From the NCBI GenBank assembly GCA_002067065.1, contig MVPY01000099.1, positions 94,765 through 158,764 of the forward strand: a stretch of 64,000 nt of DNA, in the 5' to 3' direction. This document shows positions 34,269-44,709 of this stretch, piece by piece (the stretch's first letter is position 1; each line of letters opens with the position of its first letter). The position numbers were made by a program, and so were the translations under genes. This DNA is from Methanobacterium sp. PtaB.Bin024 (lineage in GTDB: Archaea; Methanobacteriota; Methanobacteria; Methanobacteriales; Methanobacteriaceae). Under the pieces are notes generated by a model, which worked only from the letters and a program-made list of their open reading frames with translations, searched no databases and was not told the origin of the DNA.

Positions 34269-35282
34269 CTATTTTCGTATTTTCCAGATGCTTACAATAT
34301 CACTTAAAATTGCTGAAGCTGTTTCCACTGAACCAGCACCCTTCCCAACCACGGTCACATCATCTGCCAGATCAGTTTTAAGGGTTGCTACATTAAGTGT
34401 ACCTTCCACTGCAAAGGGGGATCCCTGGCGAACCAAACGGGGTGATACTTCCAATGCATCCGGAGAAGCTTCTCCTATGAGTTTGATAAGCATACCCTCC
34501 TTTTTGGCCAATGCTATGGATTCAGAGGTGATCCTTGAAATTCCTTCTACATCCACATCTTTAAGAGTCACTGGTAGGTTAAGAATGGAATTGGCCATTA
34601 TAACGATTTTGCAGGCTGCATCAATCCCCTCCACATCCTGATAAGGATTAGTTTCAGCAATTCCCATTTCTTGGGCTTCCTGGAGGGTTTGTTCATATGA
34701 TGATCCTTCATTAGCCATTCTGGACAAAATGTAATTGGTAGTTCCGTTTAAAATTCCGTATATTGATTCAATATTGCATCCTGCCAGTGTTTCATGGGCG
34801 AAATTAATGATTGGCATTGCACCACCAACACATGCTTCGAATTTCAATTCCACACCATTTTTCCCGGCACAATCTCCCAATTCCTGGAATGATAATGCTA
34901 ACGGGCCTTTGTTAGATGTAACTACATCCTTACCATCTTCCATGGCCTTTAGAATATGGCTGCGGGCAGGTTCACCATCATCAATGTCTGTAGGAGTTAC
35001 TTCAACCAGACAATCATATTCTACATCTTCCAAAACTTGAAGACTGTCAACACCTGGAGCACCGTAACTTGGATAAAGTGAGATCTTTCCTTTCTCTGTT
35101 TTGGTTTCAAGAAGTAATTTTTCATCCAGACCCTCTTCTTTAATAGCTGCCCCTGAATGATCACAAACAGCAACGATTTGGGGTTTTAAACCATATTTAC
35201 TTCTCAAATAATCCTTTTTCATTGATATGACACGGGCGACTCCCTGACCTACCGCTCCGAAGCCTAAAATAACAATTTTCAT
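34269..35282 (-). CDS. hom: Homoserine dehydrogenase
   Basis: A monofunctional homoserine dehydrogenase of 337 aa, which reduces aspartate semialdehyde to homoserine for threonine and methionine. The nucleotide-binding [12 protein letters not shown] is at residues 4-15, TSNKGPLAL follows the cofactor domain, and the catalytic block [16 protein letters not shown] leads to [12 protein letters not shown]. There is no C-terminal ACT domain; a separate ACT protein is encoded 78 bp upstream, which may supply the regulatory function. AAGGTGAACC precedes the ATG. In an operon-like run with the ACT and ApgM-family genes. Confidence 0.95.
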   Translation of the reverse strand: MKIVILGFGAVGQGVARVISMKKDYLRSKYGLKPQIVAVCDHSGAAIKEEGLDEKLLLETKTEKGKISLYPSYGAPGVDSLQVLEDVEYDCLVEVTPTDIDDGEPARSHILKAMEDGKDVVTSNKGPLALSFQELGDCAGKNGVELKFEACVGGAMPIINFAHETLAGCNIESIYGILNGTTNYILSRMANEGSSYEQTLQEAQEMGIAETNPYQDVEGIDAACKIVIMANSILNLPVTLKDVDVEGISRITSESIALAKKEGMLIKLIGEASPDALEVSPRLVRQGSPFAVEGTLNVATLKTDLADDVTVVGKGAGSVETASAILSDIVSIWKIRK

Positions 35283-35360
35283 AGGTTCACCTTGTTAAAC
35301 TACATTAACATAAATTGTAATCTTCTATTAATCTACATTGACACGATTTGTAATCTCCTA

Positions 35361-36061
<701 letters not shown>

Positions 36062-36208
36062 TTTAATTCACTCCCAGATGTACTTATTATAAAGATAAAT
36101 CTTTTTTGAACCAATTTGTGATAGAAAATCAATTCGTTATAAATTAATTTTGTTCATTTAATAATTTCATTGTTAATATCAATATTATTTAATTTAGTTT
36201 TTATGAAT

Positions 36209-37744
36209 TTAAATGTCTATAAATTTAAAGGAATTTTTTAACTCCTTCATATATTCTGAGTCTTTCAGAACTTTCCGTGTGAGTATTTTGTGGATGCCAG
36301 ATCCGTACTGGGCAGCTTTTTTTGGTCTTTTAACTATTTCAGGGGCCACCCCCATGTCACGAGCCACTTCCCTTAGAATACACTTGCGCAGTCTGTCATC
36401 CTGGCCACTGATCTTATATTTCATAGGTATATCCATGGCCATATTTATAATTTGGAGGTCCAGGTAGGGAACTCTCAGTTCCACGCTGCTGGCCATGGTT
36501 ACTTTATCATCACGCTCCAGATTTACATGGTATAGATTTTCAACATCACTCATTAGGTCTTTTTGAGCTTTTTCACCTTTTTCATGGTAAAATCCAAGAT
36601 ATCGGTGGTAGCCGGCGAAGAGTTCATCTGCCCCTTGGCCTGATAGCATCACCCGAAGACCATTTTCATGGGCCATCTCCGCTGCCAGATATGCAGTCAT
36701 TCCTACCCCCAGTTTCATCAAGTTCCACTCTTCTATGGCATTTAATACAAGGGGGGTGTATTTCCTGACAACTTCTTCATTAACTAATCTCTTGTGTAGG
36801 GGGAGACCTATATCTTCAGATACGTTTCGCGCGAAGTTCAGGTCTGGTGAACCTTCACTACCCACAGCATAGAGTTCAGTTTCTACTCCTAGATCCTTAC
36901 ATAACACAGCAAGAAGAGTACTGTCTACACCTCCTGAAAAGAGTATGCCAACTTTTTCAAGACCCCAAATCCTCTTTTTAACTGATTCCAGAAGTTTATT
37001 TTTCAGAATATTTTTGATATAATTTTTATTCGACGCATTGGGTGCGTTTTTTATAAAATTTTTCTCGTGATTATCTAAAGTTCCATTCAATTTGCCTTTA
37101 CTAAATCCTTCTTTCCATGAAAACCTTTCAGGAAGGGCAACTAATTCTAGGTTGTGAAGCATAAATTTTGGGTTCAGGCTATGGGTCTTGATTATGCCAA
37201 CTTTCCACAGGGCTTTTCTTTCAGATGCAAGTCCCCAGTACTCATTATTTGAACCGTAATAAAGGGGTTTAACTCCCACAGGGTCTCTTACAGCTACCAG
37301 GTCTTTACCGTCATAGGCTGTGAATGTGTAGTCACCATCGAGGTGTTCTAAAACACGAGGGATACAACCAGGCAAGTAACCATTATGATATTGGGTAATC
37401 AGAGCCAATATGATCTCTGAATCACTATCAGTTTTAAAATAGTAATTAAATTCGTTTTCAAGTTCATGGCGTAGTTCTGGATAATTATATATCTCGCCAT
37501 TGCAACTTAACACAATTCTGTCACTTTTCAGGGGCTGTTGTCCTTGATTACCAACAATAGACAGTAAATTATGTCCAATTGCCATAGACCCCTGGGGAAT
37601 TTCAAGATTAGATATATCACCATAAACAACTTTCCCATCTGCCCAGGCACCTGTTTTATCAGGTCCTCTGTGTTTAAGTGTCTGGAGCATTTCATACAAT
37701 TTAAGATGAGCATTTTCTCCAGTTATGGCTGCTATTCCACACAT
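36209..37744 (-). CDS. asnB: Asparagine synthetase (glutamine-hydrolysing)
   Basis: A 511-aa class II amidotransferase. The N-terminal nucleophile Cys-2 is in MCGIAAITGE; the glutaminase domain runs to about 195. The synthetase domain has the PP-loop ILFSGGVDSTLLA (about 265) and LSGQGADELFAGYHRY. It would form Asn from Asp, Gln and ATP. AGGTAAAAAA precedes the ATG. The linker between domains (about 200-245) is unusually rich in Lys and Asn, an otherwise harmless insertion. It lies upstream of the GatC-like, ACT and hom genes in the same direction. Confidence 0.94.
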   Translation of the reverse strand: MCGIAAITGENAHLKLYEMLQTLKHRGPDKTGAWADGKVVYGDISNLEIPQGSMAIGHNLLSIVGNQGQQPLKSDRIVLSCNGEIYNYPELRHELENEFNYYFKTDSDSEIILALITQYHNGYLPGCIPRVLEHLDGDYTFTAYDGKDLVAVRDPVGVKPLYYGSNNEYWGLASERKALWKVGIIKTHSLNPKFMLHNLELVALPERFSWKEGFSKGKLNGTLDNHEKNFIKNAPNASNKNYIKNILKNKLLESVKKRIWGLEKVGILFSGGVDSTLLAVLCKDLGVETELYAVGSEGSPDLNFARNVSEDIGLPLHKRLVNEEVVRKYTPLVLNAIEEWNLMKLGVGMTAYLAAEMAHENGLRVMLSGQGADELFAGYHRYLGFYHEKGEKAQKDLMSDVENLYHVNLERDDKVTMASSVELRVPYLDLQIINMAMDIPMKYKISGQDDRLRKCILREVARDMGVAPEIVKRPKKAAQYGSGIHKILTRKVLKDSEYMKELKNSFKFIDI

Positions 37745-37847
37745 TTTTTTACCTAAAAAATAGTTTGAATTATATTAGAGTAAATAAATAATTTATTTTT
37801 TCTGGATTAAATCTATTTCCTGGATCATCTATATTTTAAATCCTTAA

Positions 37848-39233
37848 TTATTTATCTTCTAAATTTATATCCAGATCTCTTAATCTGCTTCTTATTTCAT
37901 CTGATAATTCCCAATTTTTCCTTTCTCTGAGTTTCGCCCTGACATCGATGAGGATATCAATCAGTTCCCCTTCTAGGTGTTCATGGGATTTTTTGGATCG
38001 TGCCGTGAAATTGAAACCCAAAATTTTCTCGACTTCTTTTAGGAAGCTCATGATGTTGTTTAAAGATTCTTCAGAGATTTCCTTCTCCTTGAGCATTCGG
38101 TTGGTTTCTCTTACAAAATCAAAAAGAATTGAAAGCGCATCAGGAGTGTTAAAGTCATTGTCCATTGCTTCCAGAAATTTAGATCTTGCATCCTCCAATA
38201 GTTCTCCATAGAGGCTGTCATTTTCTCCATTTTTAGGGATATCCTCATTTAACAGTTCGTTTATGGTTTCATAAAATTTGTAAATCCTTTTAAGGCTGTT
38301 TTGAGATTGTTTTAGTATTTCCTGACTGAAATCTATAGGGCTGCGGTAGTGGGTGGATAAGACAAAGAAGCGGAAAACTTCGGCTGGGTATTCTTTCAGG
38401 AGTTCTTTGATGGTGATGAAGTTCCCCAGAGATTTAGACATCTTCTCTCCCTTAACATTCAAAAAACCGGTGTGCATCCAGTAGCGTACCATGGGTTTTA
38501 AGCCTGATGAAGATTCCATTTGGGCGATTTCTGCTTCATGGTGTGGGAATATCAGATCCAGGCCACCACCATGAATATCATACTGTGATCCGAAATACTC
38601 TTCAGTAATGGCGGTGTCTTCAATATGCCATCCGGGACGTCCTAGACCCCATGGAGAGTCCCAGAAAGGTTCTTCATCCTTCTTCTTCCACAGTGCAAAA
38701 TCCTCTGGATTTCTCTTATCTGTATTGGGGGTGATTCGGTGTACGTTCAGGTCATGGATTTTGCGGTTGGATAACTTGCCAAAATCAGGACATTTTGATA
38801 TATCAAAGTAAACTCCGCTTTCAGTTTCATAAACAAATCCTTTATCCAAAAGAGTTTCAATCTGAGCTATAATCTCTTTTATGTGTTCAGTGGCCCTTGC
38901 ATATAAGTTCACATTCTCCACACCCAGGGCCTTCATATCTTTAAGGTATTCTGCCTCAAACTCCCTGGCTAAATTTAATGGGTCTGTGCCTGTGTTTTTG
39001 GCTCTTTTTATTATTTTATCATCTATATCAGTAATGTTCTGCAAGTAAAAAACACTGTAACCATGATATTTAAGGTAACGTGCAATAACATCAAAGGATA
39101 TATAAGTCCTGGCATGTCCTATGTGAGAGTTATCGTAAACTGTTGGTCCGCAGACGAAGAGTTTAACCCGGTTTCCTTTGAGAGGTTTTAGAGTTTCTTT
39201 GCTGCGAGATAAGGTGTTATAAATTTTTATCAT
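37848..39233 (-). CDS. cysS: Cysteinyl-tRNA synthetase
   Basis: A class I synthetase of 461 aa. The HIGH motif is in YDNSHIGHARTY, the KMSKS motif in GEKMSKSLGN, and the zinc ligands include the Cys of LFVCGPTVYD and the HHEAE block. The start ATG 39233 follows TGTGATTTT; the in-frame ATG 39254 lacks a ribosome site. Some methanogens lack CysS and make Cys-tRNA via SepRS/SepCysS; this organism has the direct enzyme. The gene for tRNA-Cys lies about 100 bp upstream on the same strand, so enzyme and substrate tRNA are neighbours. Confidence 0.96.
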   Translation of the reverse strand: MIKIYNTLSRSKETLKPLKGNRVKLFVCGPTVYDNSHIGHARTYISFDVIARYLKYHGYSVFYLQNITDIDDKIIKRAKNTGTDPLNLAREFEAEYLKDMKALGVENVNLYARATEHIKEIIAQIETLLDKGFVYETESGVYFDISKCPDFGKLSNRKIHDLNVHRITPNTDKRNPEDFALWKKKDEEPFWDSPWGLGRPGWHIEDTAITEEYFGSQYDIHGGGLDLIFPHHEAEIAQMESSSGLKPMVRYWMHTGFLNVKGEKMSKSLGNFITIKELLKEYPAEVFRFFVLSTHYRSPIDFSQEILKQSQNSLKRIYKFYETINELLNEDIPKNGENDSLYGELLEDARSKFLEAMDNDFNTPDALSILFDFVRETNRMLKEKEISEESLNNIMSFLKEVEKILGFNFTARSKKSHEHLEGELIDILIDVRAKLRERKNWELSDEIRSRLRDLDINLEDK

Positions 39234-39334
39234 AAAATCACAGGTTGATACCATTGTGTGTTATATAATAAATCGTGTATTGTGTGTATATAACGTTGTG
39301 TGTAAATAATAAATAGATTAATTAAGAATAATAA

Positions 39335-39405
39335 AGCCGAGATCGGGATTTGAACCCGAGTATCATGGTCTGCAGCCACGCACCTAGCCGCTCGGTCATC
39401 TCGGC
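39335..39405 (-). tRNA. tRNA-Cys (GCA)
   Basis: The minus strand folds into a cloverleaf: acceptor GCCGAGA paired with TCTCGGC, D arm ACCGAGCGGCTAGGT, anticodon stem CGTGG/CCATG with loop CTGCAGA (anticodon GCA at 39370-39372 approximately), a short variable loop and T arm TCGGG TTCAAAT CCCGA. The discriminator base is U, the usual identity base for Cys. CCA is not encoded and there is no intron. A box A-like CCTATATTG lies about 30 bases upstream (around 39433-39441). The gene is on the same strand as cysS and upstream of it. Confidence 0.96.
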
Positions 39406-39641
39406 AAAAAAGAAAATTTAGGTTGTTTTTTACAATATAGGTAGTTTTTTTATATTCTTATTAGTATTCGAACTTTTAACGGTTTATTATTTCAGCATTG
39501 AATTTTAATTAACCATTATAGATAACTGTTATATCAGTATAACAAATATTGTTATTCTGTATTTTTACTTAGGAACTTCTTTATATTTCTTTTTTATAGA
39601 AAATAAAAAATATATTTTCTAATGTTTAATCAATTTAGTAT

Positions 39642-40037
39642 TTAATCAACCTTTGCACCGGCTTCGGGTCCAGGTTGCACAGAATAAATCTCTGTAACTT
39701 TAACAACGATGGCTGCTTTGGGGTTGAGTTTGGTCATTACATTCTGAGCCCATTCCACCACTTCATCAAAGATCTTACCTGACTCAAATATTTCCGCAGT
39801 TCCTTTAAACTGGTAAGGATTATTTTTGGCTTCTTTGGTTACAATGGCTACATTGGGATTTTCTTCAATGTTTTTACGGGTTTTGTTCATGTAGTTATCA
39901 GCGATTAATATGCTTCCATTGTCAATGGGCCGTGCAAAACCTATGGGAACTACATTGGGAATACCGTCACTGCTGGCAGTTGCCAGGAATACTAAATCCT
40001 TTTCTATTGCATCCATCATCTCATCATTCATGGTCAT
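39642..40037 (-). CDS. Pyridoxamine 5'-phosphate oxidase-like FMN-binding protein
   Basis: A 131-aa split-barrel protein of the PNPOx-like superfamily, with FLATASSDGIPNVVPIGFARP at the N-terminus and PYQFKGTAEIFESG in the middle. These small proteins bind FMN or F420 and reduce varied substrates; the physiological substrate cannot be inferred here. AGGTGAT precedes ATG 40037. It stands alone between AT-rich gaps. Confidence 0.85.
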   Translation of the reverse strand: MTMNDEMMDAIEKDLVFLATASSDGIPNVVPIGFARPIDNGSILIADNYMNKTRKNIEENPNVAIVTKEAKNNPYQFKGTAEIFESGKIFDEVVEWAQNVMTKLNPKAAIVVKVTEIYSVQPGPEAGAKVD

Positions 40038-40313
40038 ATAATCACCTAATAATAATCTATAATCTAATCAGTTAATGATCTATATATTGTATTCATCTAT
40101 AAAGCCATTAATTTATCTTTATTGTTATATTCTTTTTTACTATCATGACAACAAATCAAATATCGATTACTATTTTTTACCATTTCGATATATTTATACT
40201 GCGCATCGTTTAATTATTACTAGATAATTTTGCAATTTGGATTTTTTAGAATTTCAAAGAAAATGAGGAAAATGGATTAAAGGAAGTTAATTGAAGAATA
40301 AGGAGTGATTATA

Positions 40314-40583
40314 ATGGATCCGAACCAGAAAAATGCAATGACAATATTAAAGGCAATGGTGGAAGGAAGCAGAAGGCGTGGTAACGGTGATGTTATTAAA
40401 AGGTTAACTAACCTTGAATTCGATGAAATTAATGAAGCTGTGCCATGTCTTGAAGAGATGGGCTTAGTGAAAACCCTGCCTGGTAGAAAAAAGCTCAGAT
40501 ACGAATTTTTCAATGTAACATTATCGTCAGCGAGTTATCAGTACTACAATGATCATTTTGGTAAAATAGAAAGTATTGAATGA
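40314..40583 (+). CDS. Small winged-helix protein, probable regulator
   Basis: An 89-aa protein that looks like a winged helix-turn-helix: helices at about 5-15 and 20-40 (GNGDVIKRLTNLEFDEINEAVPCLEEMGLVKTL) then a short beta wing. Archaeal single-domain regulators of this size are common. The start is ATG 40314 because AGGAG at 40301-40305 lies eight bases before it; GTG 40305 overlaps the ribosome site. It is divergent from the flavin protein gene, which it might regulate. Confidence 0.72.
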   Translation: MDPNQKNAMTILKAMVEGSRRRGNGDVIKRLTNLEFDEINEAVPCLEEMGLVKTLPGRKKLRYEFFNVTLSSASYQYYNDHFGKIESIE

Positions 40584-40663
40584 GGAGAAAAACATAAAGT
40601 ATAAACTGTCAGCTTTGTTATATTGGTATAACATATGTAATAATGCATAATTGTTAGTTAGAT

Positions 40664-41311
40664 TTAGTTTTGAGCTTTAAGTTTTCTAATAGCTTCATCA
40701 AAGAGGATCATGGATTTTTCCAGAACCAGTAGAACAGCATAATTGCAGTTGTAGCGTAAATTAACTATATTATGGGCCTTCCCATCCCTTTCAACCAGCA
40801 TAAGAGGATAATTCCGGCAAACTTGTGGTCTTGAGTCATATATTCTGCACTTCCCTGCTTCGGAGTCATGGAATTTGCAGGGTTTATCTTCCTTAAACTG
40901 GTAATGTTCAGGGTAAAGTATATTGGGAACTATTTCATCTTCCAAATCTGAGTTGAAAGTAAGTAGGATGTTAACTTCATCTCTATGAATAAACAGGGGA
41001 GACGATTCTCTGCAGCATCTACCACAATTGTTGCACCATTCCTGGTGGTTATCAGCAATCTCCACATTTGATGGGCCGCCAATTGCATCTAAGCTAAGCA
41101 CATCGGCAAGTTCTATTATTTCCTTAAGGTCCCCTTTACTAACCCCCAACTTCTTATATTTTTTAACGGATCTTTTCTTTTTCAACCTCTTAAAAACAGC
41201 CTTTTCCAAGAGTTCAATATCCTCAAGAGAATTTTCCTTTTCTTCAGATTCTAAAGCTCCCTTTCTAAGAGTGCTGAAAAGTTCTTTATCAATAAGAAGA
41301 TCCCTTAACAT
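40664..41311 (-). CDS. YkgJ-type cysteine cluster protein
   Basis: A 215-aa protein with an N-terminal helical region (about 1-80) and a C-terminal cysteine cluster: CNNCGRCC, CKFH, GKCRIYDSRPQVCRNYP. This CxxCxxCC and CRxYPL layout is that of YkgJ/Fe-S or zinc cluster proteins of unknown function. The start is ATG 41311, with GTG 41320 as an in-frame alternative. It starts just after the stop of the flavoprotein gene in the same direction, so the two form a unit, which suggests a redox role. Confidence 0.8.
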   Translation of the reverse strand: MLRDLLIDKELFSTLRKGALESEEKENSLEDIELLEKAVFKRLKKKRSVKKYKKLGVSKGDLKEIIELADVLSLDAIGGPSNVEIADNHQEWCNNCGRCCRESSPLFIHRDEVNILLTFNSDLEDEIVPNILYPEHYQFKEDKPCKFHDSEAGKCRIYDSRPQVCRNYPLMLVERDGKAHNIVNLRYNCNYAVLLVLEKSMILFDEAIRKLKAQN

Positions 41312-41324
41312 TGATGACACTCAC

Positions 41325-42680
41325 TTAACTGGCATTTATTTCTTTTAATTTTTCACAGGCATCTTCTGCAGCCAGAATAAGAGGATCAGTTACCATGGAT
41401 ACTGGAGGGGCATAAGAAAATTCTGTTGTAGCCAGTTCCCCGCAGGTTACACCGTTAGATATTGCAAGGGACATGGTGTCAATTCTTTCTGCGACTCTCT
41501 CCTCCCCAATCATCTGACAACCAATAACCTGTCCTTTAAGGTTGCATATGATCTTAACATCGATCCTTTTTCCTCCAGGATAATAACGGGCCTTACTAAG
41601 GGCTTTAATTTTCCCAGATATTACCTCTATCCCTTTTTGAGGGGCTAGGATCTTGGTTATGCCCACGGCACCAAATTCAAGATTTCCAACTTTGGAAACC
41701 ATGGAATTTAGAACTGGTTTAAATTCACCACCAATACCTATGATATTTTTGGCAGCAATTTTCCCCTGGCCTACAGCAGCTGTCCCTAGCATGGACTGAG
41801 TATATTCGCCTGTTATAGCATCCAAAACTTCTACACAGTCTCCAACAGCATATATATTAGGTATAGATGTCTGCATTTTCTCATTAACTCTGATAGCCAT
41901 CTCACCAATCTTGCAACCAGCATTTTTGGCTAATTCAATTCTAGGTCTGACCCCAGTAGCCAATATAACCATATCTGCCTTTACAGTCATATCTCCAAAA
42001 ACAACACCTTCAACATGTTCTGTGCCCAGAATCTTTTCTGCAGGACGATCAAGAATAACATCTATACCCTGTTTTTCAATGTACTTCTGGACAATTCCTG
42101 CCATATCAGGGTCTAAGGATCTAGGGATAATTTGGGGCTGCATTTCAGTCATGGTGACCTTTAAACCCATTTGTTTAAGTGCATAAGAAGTTTCTAAACC
42201 AATTAAACTTGCACCTACCACCACCACATGTTTACTTTTCTCAGCCCATTTTTTGATTTTCAAACCATCTTCAATGGTCCTGATTTTGAAAACACCATCT
42301 AAATCTGTTCCCTCAATGGGAGGGATAAAAGAACTCGCTCCAGTGGCTATAACCAGACAATCATAAAGTAATTCTTTTTTGTCAGAATCTTTTTCCCCAC
42401 TTAAACGATATTTTACCTTGTTTTCACCGCTTATCACGTCGCATACTTCTGCTTCTGTAATGACATTTATGTCTTTTTTTAGATAATCTTCTGCTTCGTG
42501 CATGATAATATCGTCAAAATTTTCCACTTCTCCACCCAAAACATAAGGTATGGCACATGGAGAATAGGCAATATGTTTTTCTGTGGTAATTACAGTTATT
42601 TCTACAGTTTTATTGCATTTTCTTATATTAGATGCTGTGGAAAGCCCACCAGCACCGCCACCGGCTATTACAATTTTCAT
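41325..42680 (-). CDS. FAD-dependent NAD(P)H oxidoreductase, CoA-disulfide reductase/Nox family
   Basis: A 451-aa flavoprotein with FAD-binding GGGAGGLS (7-14), the redox Cys42 in AYSPCAIPYVLGG, an NAD-binding VVGASLIGLETSYAL in the middle, a second FAD motif IYAVGDCVEV and a C-terminal dimerisation domain. The single active Cys at this position is typical of CoA-disulfide reductases and NADH oxidases; the archaeal members often act in oxygen or disulfide defence. AGGTGAAAAA precedes the ATG. The downstream cysteine-cluster gene is probably co-transcribed. Confidence 0.9.
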   Translation of the reverse strand: MKIVIAGGGAGGLSTASNIRKCNKTVEITVITTEKHIAYSPCAIPYVLGGEVENFDDIIMHEAEDYLKKDINVITEAEVCDVISGENKVKYRLSGEKDSDKKELLYDCLVIATGASSFIPPIEGTDLDGVFKIRTIEDGLKIKKWAEKSKHVVVVGASLIGLETSYALKQMGLKVTMTEMQPQIIPRSLDPDMAGIVQKYIEKQGIDVILDRPAEKILGTEHVEGVVFGDMTVKADMVILATGVRPRIELAKNAGCKIGEMAIRVNEKMQTSIPNIYAVGDCVEVLDAITGEYTQSMLGTAAVGQGKIAAKNIIGIGGEFKPVLNSMVSKVGNLEFGAVGITKILAPQKGIEVISGKIKALSKARYYPGGKRIDVKIICNLKGQVIGCQMIGEERVAERIDTMSLAISNGVTCGELATTEFSYAPPVSMVTDPLILAAEDACEKLKEINAS

Positions 42681-42781
42681 TTTTATTTTTCACCTAGGGA
42701 ATGAACTATGAAGGGTATTATTTATGGACTTCATATGTAAAGTTTATACATTCTGATGAAATTACCCACTCTTCATTCTCT

Positions 42782-43933
42782 TCATTTAAGCACCTTTAAA
42801 TTAAAAACAGCTTTATCAAAGTCATCAGCAGCATCAATCTTTACCAGGGATTCTAAGACTAGGGGTAGTTCTGCATGGGTTTCAGGGTGCCTGGGAACAG
42901 CAGCACAATCACTTTCTTGAATTATTGATATATCATACGTTCCAATCTTTTTGGCCAAATTTTCTATTTCCACTTTATCCATACCAATTAAAGGACTTAA
43001 AATGGGTATCTGAGCTGAATAACGGGTAGCCAGGATGTTAGGAAGAGTTTGTGATGCTACCTGCCCCAGACTACTGCCATCCACAATGGCCAGGGCCTTA
43101 TCTTTCGGTGCAATCTTTTCAGCAATCTGATACATTCCACTCTTGCATAGCACACAAGTCATTCGTCCAGGAGCTTCTTCAATGCATTTATGGAGGAAAT
43201 CCCCATAATCTACCTGATAAAGGTTGAATTTTGCCCCTGCTGAATATTCTTTCAGTTTCTGATGGATTTTCAGGATTTTTTCATCTGATCTGGAAGTGTA
43301 AGGGTAAGTGTTGAAGTTAAGAAGGGTGACACTGCAGCCCCTTTTCATCATGAGAAAAGCGGCCACTGGTGAGTCAATACCAGTTGAAATAAGTACTATG
43401 ACTCTTCCCTGGGTCCCCACAGGTAAACCTCCCAGTCCCTGTATTTTCTGGTGGTAGATATAGGTTTTATCATCTCGAACTTCCACAAATAATTCAAAAT
43501 CAGGATTAGATAAGTCAACTTTGGATTTTGTTATTTCATAAACTACTGAACCACAGTATGCTGCCATCTCCTGACTGGTGAAGTCGTGTTCACCCACCCT
43601 TCTACATCGGATGGCAAATGAATCTTCCCCTGAGAAAATCCCTTCCTCAACCAGTTCACCAGTATATGTTTCAATAAGTTCTTTAATGGAGTCATGATCA
43701 GTCCTGGTCACGACTGCAGGGCTGTATGAAACAATACCTGGAATTTTCTGAAGAAAATAAACTGCTTTATCCAGATCTTTAGGAGAGATAAATATTCGGC
43801 CCTGTTTTAACTTTACAGAACCATCAATAACTGTTTTAATATTTTCAATTAGCTTCCGTTCAAATCTTCCTCTAACTTTACGGCTTTTAACACCAATTTC
43901 ACCGTAACGAACTATAATTAGTTTATTCTGCAT
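42782..43933 (-). CDS. thiI: tRNA 4-thiouridine sulfurtransferase
   Basis: A 383-aa ThiI with ferredoxin-like and THUMP domains (about 1-165) and a C-terminal PP-loop domain with LISTGIDSPVAAFLMM. It adenylates U8 of tRNA for thiolation and may also supply sulfur for thiamine. There is no rhodanese domain; a CVLCK pair (about 275) is the candidate sulfur site, as in other methanogens. TTTGGAGTTATAAC precedes the ATG. Not clearly in an operon. Confidence 0.93.
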   Translation of the reverse strand: MQNKLIIVRYGEIGVKSRKVRGRFERKLIENIKTVIDGSVKLKQGRIFISPKDLDKAVYFLQKIPGIVSYSPAVVTRTDHDSIKELIETYTGELVEEGIFSGEDSFAIRCRRVGEHDFTSQEMAAYCGSVVYEITKSKVDLSNPDFELFVEVRDDKTYIYHQKIQGLGGLPVGTQGRVIVLISTGIDSPVAAFLMMKRGCSVTLLNFNTYPYTSRSDEKILKIHQKLKEYSAGAKFNLYQVDYGDFLHKCIEEAPGRMTCVLCKSGMYQIAEKIAPKDKALAIVDGSSLGQVASQTLPNILATRYSAQIPILSPLIGMDKVEIENLAKKIGTYDISIIQESDCAAVPRHPETHAELPLVLESLVKIDAADDFDKAVFNLKVLK

Positions 43934-44072
43934 GTTATAACTCCAAAAAATAGGAAAGTATAATTATTGTAGTGAATTGGTAAAGATGTTATATTTGTAT
44001 TAGTCTTTGCCCATTCATGACAGGTCTTTAAATGAAAAGTAGGGGAAGAAAATAAAAAACCTTAAAGAATAA

Positions 44073-44708
44073 TTATTTCCTTGCCTTAGCCACTTTTCGG
44101 GCGATAACCAGTTCTCCAATGGCAATTAATCCTACAAAGAATTTTTCCAGTCCTCCTGTGGCCCAGATAGCTTCTCCGAATGTGGAATTTTTAATACGTT
44201 TCTCATAGTCCTGGGCAGTGACTCTTTTACCAGTGCGCCTGCGGGTTACTATGGCTGATGCTTCCATGAGTTCATCCCAGCTCACCCCTTTGAGTTCTTC
44301 GTTCATAGCCTCGAAGATCTTGTAAACTTTAACTTCGTAGAGGCTAGAAAGGGTTTTGACAATATCAAAAGCTCTTACCACACCTACAACAACATCTTCA
44401 TCGTTAATAACTGGTATGTTAAACACTTTGTATTTTGATGCTTCCATAACTGCTAGGCGTGCTGGATCATCTTTTTGGACGTGAACAATATCTTCTTTGG
44501 CGTACATCACGTCTTTAACCTTTTTTTTGCCTTCCCTAAAGCCACGGGTCACATCTAAGGAAGTGATCCATCCAATAAGCTTCTTTTTTTCGTCGACCAC
44601 TGGTGTGGTGAATCTGAGTTTTTTTTCCATTAAGATGGATACATCTATCAGGTCATCATCAGGGGATACTACAATAAAATCTTTGTCCATCATTTCATTA
44701 ACTAACAT
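44073..44708 (-). CDS. CBS domain pair protein linked to polyferredoxin
   Basis: A 211-aa protein with two CBS motifs (about 1-60, MLVNEMMDKDFIVVSPDDDL; and about 65-120, VKDVMYAKEDIVHVQKDD) and a C-terminal region of about 85 residues (YEVKVYKIFEAMNEELKG onward) of unknown fold. CBS pairs bind adenosyl ligands. It starts 1 bp after the stop of the six-cluster polyferredoxin, with GGAGATGG inside that gene, so it is co-translated and may adjust electron flow in answer to energy charge; this is inference. Confidence 0.85.
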   Translation of the reverse strand: MLVNEMMDKDFIVVSPDDDLIDVSILMEKKLRFTTPVVDEKKKLIGWITSLDVTRGFREGKKKVKDVMYAKEDIVHVQKDDPARLAVMEASKYKVFNIPVINDEDVVVGVVRAFDIVKTLSSLYEVKVYKIFEAMNEELKGVSWDELMEASAIVTRRRTGKRVTAQDYEKRIKNSTFGEAIWATGGLEKFFVGLIAIGELVIARKVAKARK

Positions 44709-44709
44709 C

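Noticed and set aside
34225..34272. TAGTCTATTT repeats as a terminator
   Set aside because: The T-rich strand is the plus strand while flanking genes are on the minus strand, so it does not read as a terminator for them; treated as a simple repeat.
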